Source of the DNA: Acidisphaera sp. S103
GTDB lineage: Bacteria; Pseudomonadota; Alphaproteobacteria; Acetobacterales; Acetobacteraceae
Assembly (NCBI RefSeq): GCF_009765975.1
Contig: NZ_LMUJ01000092.1
Span: forward strand, 153,493-214,330
Length of the DNA stretch: 60,838 bases
Direction of reading: 5' to 3'
The notes beneath the pieces are model-generated. The model was not told where the DNA came from. It saw only the letters and a list, made by a program, of their open reading frames with translations, and made no database searches. The first letter of the stretch is position 1. Every line of letters begins with the position of its first letter. This document shows, piece by piece, positions 56,731 to 60,838 of this stretch. The translations under genes and the position numbers were made by a program.

Positions 56731-58152
56731 TCAGAAATGCTCGATCTCACCCAGAGGCTCGCCGCCGGCAACACCGCGTCGATTCCATACCCGAACAGGG
56801 GGCGGACCGGACTGCAGCGCCAGCGCCGTCAGCATCGACCAGATTTGCGGCATCAGCCATACCGTTGCCCATGCGGACAGGCCGGCCAGGGCGACGGCAT
56901 TGATGTCACCCTCCAGGCCCGGGTGGAAATAGCGCGCCAATTCGACCGCGAATGACAGCACCGCGGCCAGGGCGAAGGCGCGCCGAGCGGTTCGCGGCCC
57001 GGGATCGCGGAACCATAAGCCGACGCCGATCGGCATATACATCACGAGATGGGCGACGATGTTCTTCGCAGCCTCGGCCTTCGTCACGATGTAATAGTCG
57101 AACAGCGGCATCAGGCCCAACGGATCGACCTGGGTGGCCACGGCGTGCGCCGGCCGCCATTCCAGCGGCCACAGCCGGTTCACGGCAATCAGCATCGCGA
57201 GATACGGAACGACCAGCCACGGCACCCACGCTCGGATTCGAGCACGATACCGGATTGGATCGCCCGCGATCACCCACCGGATCGCCGCCGCTCCGGCCGC
57301 GATGCCAGCGGTCCGGTAGAGGATGGCGGGCATCGACGGCGCCACGCTGATCACCAGTGTGGTCAAGGCGAAAACGCCGCCGGTCAGCAGCAAACCGATC
57401 AGCGTCGCCGCCAAAACCCCTCGCCCGACGCGGAAGATGCCCTTTCGGACGAAGGTCAGCAGCATGCCCACAGGGATGAACGCGGCACTCGCGGCGACGA
57501 TCAGCGTCACCCGAACCAACAGCGGACGGCCATCGCCGGGCAGCGTCAGCATGGTGTCCGGCAGCCGCCCGATGCACGCCCGCAAATCCGCCGCGTTCAG
57601 CGCGAAATCCAGCGGCATCAGCAGGAATATGAGCAACGCGGCAGCATAGAGCCGCAGCGCCAGGACCAGCGCCGCGACGGGATTCCGACGGCTGACCGAT
57701 GGCCGGATGCGCTGGTGCCAAACAGCGTATCCCGCACCGCCGACGATCGCGCCGATACCCTGGGCGGCAATGTAATTCAGCGTGACTGTGCGAGGCGGAA
57801 AGAACAATTGCAGATACTTGGTCGCCAGGATGACGGTCGCGCAGATCAGCAGCGCTCCGATCGCGGCGGGCAGCCTGAATACCGGACGCTGGGGCCAGAC
57901 CGTGGCGGCAACCAGGAATCCGAACGGAACCAGCATGAGCAGATTGCCCATCCAGTCGGCTCTCTGGTCCGACCCGTTGGCGACGAATCGGATGGCGAGA
58001 ATCTGGTGAAAGGCCTGGATCGGATCGCGGAAGACGAAATGGAATCCGAACGGCCCGACGACGGTGCTCGAATATAGTATGAAGACGCCATATCCCAGGC
58101 AAAGCCAGCCGAAATGGCGGTCGCCAGGATAGGTGAGAGTCTTAAGGTCCAT
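56731..58152 (-). CDS. membrane protein with two VanZ-like regions
   Basis: About 473 residues from ATG 58152, with some ten hydrophobic segments. Two VanZ-type modules are seen: DWMGNLLMLVPFGFLVAA then TLNYIAAQGIGAIVG (N-terminal), and KNIVAHLVMYMPIGVGLWF then ELARYFHPGLEGDINAVAL (C-terminal). VanZ domains occur in glycan-related and teicoplanin-resistance contexts with unclear activity. Further in-frame starts lie upstream (58212, 58269) and overlap the leader of the divergent beta-helix gene, so the start is uncertain. It sits among polysaccharide genes. Confidence 0.7.
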   Translation of the reverse strand: MDLKTLTYPGDRHFGWLCLGYGVFILYSSTVVGPFGFHFVFRDPIQAFHQILAIRFVANGSDQRADWMGNLLMLVPFGFLVAATVWPQRPVFRLPAAIGALLICATVILATKYLQLFFPPRTVTLNYIAAQGIGAIVGGAGYAVWHQRIRPSVSRRNPVAALVLALRLYAAALLIFLLMPLDFALNAADLRACIGRLPDTMLTLPGDGRPLLVRVTLIVAASAAFIPVGMLLTFVRKGIFRVGRGVLAATLIGLLLTGGVFALTTLVISVAPSMPAILYRTAGIAAGAAAIRWVIAGDPIRYRARIRAWVPWLVVPYLAMLIAVNRLWPLEWRPAHAVATQVDPLGLMPLFDYYIVTKAEAAKNIVAHLVMYMPIGVGLWFRDPGPRTARRAFALAAVLSFAVELARYFHPGLEGDINAVALAGLSAWATVWLMPQIWSMLTALALQSGPPPVRVWNRRGVAGGEPLGEIEHF

Positions 58153-58406
58153 GCGGCCCCAAACGGTCCCTTCCAACGTGTTGATCGCAGCCGACGGCAT
58201 ATGTGGGCCCATCGGCTCGCCGCCGGCTCCGGCCAGACGATAGCGGCGATGCGGACGCATCTTTATCATCCCGTCGTTCAGTTTCGCCAGGGATGTATTG
58301 TCCTCCAAGGGATCGGCGTCCGGGACGCCCTGCCTGTGGTCTGACAGATGGCATGGCGGTAAGTTGGTGCGACACATCCCTCCATCGGACCAATAAAGGG
58401 CTCGAC

Positions 58407-59360
58407 ATGCCGCTATCGCCATCCTCTGCCTGGGCGACGATTGTCCGCACGCTCACGATCCTCGCCGGCTGCCTGACCGGTCCGGCGATGGCGGCCACGC
58501 TACTGGTGGGGCCCGGCATGCCATACAAACTGCCATCCGCCGCCGCTGCCGTCGCGCATGACGGTGACCATATCAAGATCGGCGCCGGATCGTATTCTGA
58601 TTGCGCGGTGTGGAAGGCCAATAATCTGACGATCGAGGGCGCCGGCCCCGATGCCACCATGATCAGCGGACGGCCCTGCGCGGGAAAGGCACTTTTCATC
58701 GCGCAAGGCAACGCCATCACGATCCGCAACCTCGCGCTGACCAACGCTCATGTCGCCGACTTCAACGGTGCCGGAATCCGGGCGGAGGGTGGCGATCTGA
58801 CGGTCGAGCATGTGCGCTTCGCCGATGACGAGGACGGCATCCTGGCCGGCGTCCTGCCCGGCAAAAAGATCGTCGTCCGCGACAGCGAATTCATCGGCGA
58901 CGGCACCTGCGAGGGCGGCGGCGGGTGCGCCCACGGGATCTATGTCGGCCATATCGGCCTGCTGCGCGTTGAGCACTCAAGGTTTCTCCGCACCCGTTCG
59001 GGCCATCACATCAAATCGAGGTCTCTGCGAACCGAGGTGATTGGCTGCGACATGGCGGACGGCACCGATGGCACGTCCAGCTTTGCGGTGGATGTGCCGA
59101 ACGGTGGCGCGGTGGTGGTCCGCGACAACCATATCCAGAAAGGTCCGCGATCGGAGAACCATCAGGCCGCGATCATGGTCGGCGAAGAAGGTGCCAGCCA
59201 GCCCACGCCGGAAATCATCGTCGAGCACAACACATTCCGGGTCGATGGCGGCTACGAGTCCTATCTGCTCAACAACCGGACCCCGACCGGGGCGGTGCTG
59301 ACGGGCAACACGCTGCAAGGCAATGCCCAGGCACTGCTCGGGAACGGGCACATAAAATGA
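58407..59360 (+). CDS. secreted right-handed parallel beta-helix protein
   Basis: A 317-residue protein with a signal peptide (cleavage near AMA-AT), then repeating beta-helix turns: NLTIEGAG, ITIRNLAL, GAGIRAEGGDLTVEHVRF (in parts), IVVRDSEF, LLRVEHSRF, EIIVEHNTF. The fold is that of pectate lyase-like and C5-epimerase proteins. Catalytic residues cannot be fixed. AAAGGG precedes ATG 58407. With the polysaccharide genes it may bind, epimerise or cut a surface glycan. Confidence 0.78.
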   Translation: MPLSPSSAWATIVRTLTILAGCLTGPAMAATLLVGPGMPYKLPSAAAAVAHDGDHIKIGAGSYSDCAVWKANNLTIEGAGPDATMISGRPCAGKALFIAQGNAITIRNLALTNAHVADFNGAGIRAEGGDLTVEHVRFADDEDGILAGVLPGKKIVVRDSEFIGDGTCEGGGGCAHGIYVGHIGLLRVEHSRFLRTRSGHHIKSRSLRTEVIGCDMADGTDGTSSFAVDVPNGGAVVVRDNHIQKGPRSENHQAAIMVGEEGASQPTPEIIVEHNTFRVDGGYESYLLNNRTPTGAVLTGNTLQGNAQALLGNGHIK

Positions 59361-59481
59361 GATGTGCTGTGTTCGGGATTTAACTGCGACCGGCACCAAT
59401 TCCACAACACAGGCGTCGCGGGCAGGCGGCGTATGTCGCGGTCGAGAAATCCTTGCTTGACATGATTCAGGTTAGCTGAAC

Positions 59482-59498
59482 GTGGGAAAAATGCCCAC
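59482..59498. promoter_or_regulatory. operator-like palindrome, upstream copy
   Basis: GTGGGAAAAATGCCCAC: a 17-bp dyad with GTGGG/CCCAC arms, 39 bp (centre to centre) upstream of the second copy. It is less perfect in the middle than the second copy. Confidence 0.55.
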
Positions 59499-59515
59499 GA
59501 ATTAGCAAAAATCGA

Positions 59516-59544
59516 TTGACGTGGGAAATTTTCCCACATACGAT
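59516..59544 (+). promoter_or_regulatory. sigma-70-type promoter enclosing the second palindrome
   Basis: TTGACG (59516-59521) and TACGAT (59539-59544) are separated by 17 bp. The palindrome at 59521-59537 fills the spacer, so a bound protein would block polymerase. Confidence 0.5.
59521..59537. promoter_or_regulatory. operator-like palindrome, promoter copy
   Basis: GTGGGAAATTTTCCCAC: arms GTGGGAAA and TTTCCCAC are perfectly symmetric around the centre. It lies in the spacer of the predicted promoter. The near-identical copy at 59482-59498 suggests co-operative binding of one dimeric regulator. Confidence 0.6.
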
Positions 59545-59670
59545 TCACGGCATAATACGACGTTATCTTTAACCATGCTTTAAGGCTTCATCGTCTAAAC
59601 TGCGCCGCCACCGGATTATCAGGATGCGTCGCCATCGAAGACGGTGCAGCGAAACCGAAAGGCTTCCGAC

Positions 59671-60375
59671 ATGTCCTACGTCGCCGCGTTCATGCCCAAC
59701 GCCCATCGCTCCGCCGTGAGCCAGGGCCAGGGGCAGACGTTTCCGCGATCGGACGACACGATGGACCTTGCCGAAATCGAGGAGGATGGCGCAGGACAGG
59801 ACATCGACCTGCGGCAATTGCGTCATCACACGAAAAACACGTTGCAGCGCATTCTCGGCCTGATCGCTGAGGCACCGGGCCTTTGCGACACGCCGCAGGG
59901 GGAAAAGCTTGCCCAGGAACTGGAATACCGGATCTGCCTGTCAGCGACGATTTCCAACGCCCTGTTCGGCCTGACCGACACACCCGGAACGATGGCGGAC
60001 CGGATGCGCCAGCTTGCTGGCGCCGTGGTCGATCTGATGCGGGCGCCCGACCAGGTGATCCGCATCGGGGTTTTCGTGCGTGGATGCTGCCCCGCCGGAC
60101 TGCGTGAAGATGTGCTGCGCAGCGCGCACGAACTGATCGGCAATGCGGTCAAGCACGGTATGAGAGGGCGTCCGCAAGGACGGATCGCCGTCCGGCTGGC
60201 GACCGATGAGGATTGCACGACCCTGACGGTGCTCGACAACGGCTGGGGCTTCGCCGGCAAGCCACGTTCAGGCGAAGGACTGGCCCTGACGCGCGATTTC
60301 GCCGCTCGCCATGGCGGTTCGCTGACGATGGACGGCATGGAAGGGACCGTGGCAACGCTGGAGTTGCCGCATTAA
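59671..60375 (+). CDS. orphan soluble histidine kinase (HisKA_2-like)
   Basis: A 234-residue cytoplasmic protein with no transmembrane or PAS segment. The H-box LRHHTKNTLQRILGLI (His at about residue 52) is of the HisKA_2/HWE type. The ATP-binding part keeps the N-box HELIGNAVKHG and the G1 region DNGWGFAG. The short N-terminal 45 residues are the only possible input region. No response regulator is adjacent. It may receive input from a partner protein. AAAGG about 10 bases before ATG 59671. Confidence 0.75.
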   Translation: MSYVAAFMPNAHRSAVSQGQGQTFPRSDDTMDLAEIEEDGAGQDIDLRQLRHHTKNTLQRILGLIAEAPGLCDTPQGEKLAQELEYRICLSATISNALFGLTDTPGTMADRMRQLAGAVVDLMRAPDQVIRIGVFVRGCCPAGLREDVLRSAHELIGNAVKHGMRGRPQGRIAVRLATDEDCTTLTVLDNGWGFAGKPRSGEGLALTRDFAARHGGSLTMDGMEGTVATLELPH

Positions 60376-60429
60376 CGCCTGATAGCGTCGCGGTAAATCC
60401 ATCGCAAGCCAAGCCTGAGATGACCTGCG

Positions 60430-60838
60430 TTAGGCCAGCGCGTCGGCGATCCGGCGCGCTAGGCGGCGGGCGACGTCATCCTTTGCCAGCCGGGGCCAGG
60501 TTTCGATTCCCGCGGCCGAGACGATGTGGACCGTGTTTTCCGCCCCACCCATGATTCCGGTCTCCGGGGAGACGTCGTTGGCGACGATCCAGTCGGCGTT
60601 CTTGCGCCGCAGCTTGCCCTGGGCGTTCGCCATCAAATCGTCTGTTTCGGCCGCGAATCCGACCACGAGGCGCGGGCGGTTCGGACCGGCGGCGGCGATG
60701 GTCGCCAGGATGTCGGGGTTCGGCACCAGGGTCAGGCTGGGCGGGGCGGCGCCGGGCTGCTTCTTGATCTTGCCAGTGGCGGCGGATTCGACCCGCCAGT
60801 CGGCGACGGCGGCGGCGAACACCGCGATATCGGCGGGC
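60430..60838 (-). CDS. coaBC: CoaBC, C-terminal part of the CoaB domain (partial)
   Basis: The frame runs off the right edge. The visible C-terminal segment belongs to the phosphopantothenoylcysteine synthetase (CoaB) domain: FAAAVADWR, a KIKK motif followed by the NPDILATI segment, FAAETDDL and NDV. In CoaBC this joins phosphopantothenate to cysteine with CTP and decarboxylates the product, two steps of coenzyme A synthesis. About 135 residues are in the window. Confidence 0.9.
   Translation of the reverse strand, partial: PADIAVFAAAVADWRVESAATGKIKKQPGAAPPSLTLVPNPDILATIAAAGPNRPRLVVGFAAETDDLMANAQGKLRRKNADWIVANDVSPETGIMGGAENTVHIVSAAGIETWPRLAKDDVARRLARRIADALA

Larger units (their letters stand above)
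59361..59670. other. AT-rich promoter region of the orphan histidine kinase
   Basis: No gene is seen in these 310 bases. The central 120 bases (59450-59580) are AT-rich and contain two similar 17-bp palindromes and a sigma-70-type promoter. The right part (59580-59670) is a GC-richer leader of the kinase gene. Confidence 0.55.

Overview
The window is GC-rich, tightly packed bacterial DNA. The gene set points to an alphaproteobacterium, most plausibly of the Acetobacteraceae/Rhodospirillales. The reasons are a hopanoid-modification cluster (hpnH, hpnM, hpnI, hpnJ, hpnK with ispH, ispA and dxs), the YbjN/proC/UbiK-type neighbourhood, a Liv-type ABC importer, palindromic intergenic repeats of alphaproteobacterial style, and a PEP-CTERM exopolysaccharide-type locus. 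I cannot name a genus from the sequence alone. No CRISPR array, rRNA, integrase or intact insertion sequence was seen. One tRNA (Gln, CTG) is present.

Layout. Positions 1-6.1 kb: an edge-truncated TetR/COQ9-like gene, proC, a YbjN-domain gene, a UbiK-type factor, then a translationally coupled run hldD-lgt-MidA-like methyltransferase followed by a DODA-type dioxygenase. 6.3-13.6 kb: a protein of seven 68-residue TPR pairs, a palindromic repeat, cardiolipin synthase, an EEP-family hydrolase, a Spy/CpxP-like periplasmic protein, a ThDP enzyme and an orphan BrnA-like protein. 14.2-24.4 kb: the hopanoid/isoprenoid region. hpnH and ispH point left; ispA, dxs, hpnM, hpnI, hpnJ, two unknown small genes and hpnK point right. 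Dxs, IspH and IspA supply C5-C15 precursors and the Hpn proteins modify the hopanoid side chain. 24.5-31.3 kb: a Liv-type importer with fused ATPases, divergent from 4-oxalomesaconate hydratase (ligJ) and a twice-frameshifted ligI, which suggests uptake and breakdown of aromatic acids.

31.4-35.7 kb: an enolase-superfamily gene, then a family 1 encapsulin shell gene overlapped by its DyP peroxidase cargo gene. The peroxidase ends in a recognisable cargo-loading peptide, and a perfect inverted repeat lies just upstream of it. tRNA-Gln and a SYLF-domain lipoprotein-like gene follow. 35.8-48.4 kb: metabolic genes (CaiB/AMACR-type, gloA, lpxI, a PAS-GAF-GGDEF-EAL regulator, prpE, SDR, LLM oxidoreductase, acyl-CoA dehydrogenase, succinyl/acetoacetyl-CoA transferase) plus a broken acyltransferase gene. 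48.6-59.4 kb: a cell-surface polysaccharide/PEP-CTERM neighbourhood. It holds an O-antigen-ligase-type protein with a beta-rich insertion, a secreted orphan, two TPR-sulfotransferases flanking a PEP-CTERM protein, a double-VanZ membrane protein and a right-handed beta-helix protein. The PEP-CTERM gene carries a strong sigma-54-type promoter and a dyad that could bind its activator. 59.4-60.8 kb: an orphan soluble histidine kinase behind a promoter with two near-identical GTGGGAAA-type palindromes, then the 3' end of coaBC.

Most genes belong to known families. The parts I would look at first are the sigma-54/PEP-CTERM/sulfotransferase locus, the twin-palindrome promoter of the orphan kinase, the two unknown genes inside the hopanoid run, and the encapsulin operon with its upstream operator-like repeat and downstream relic.
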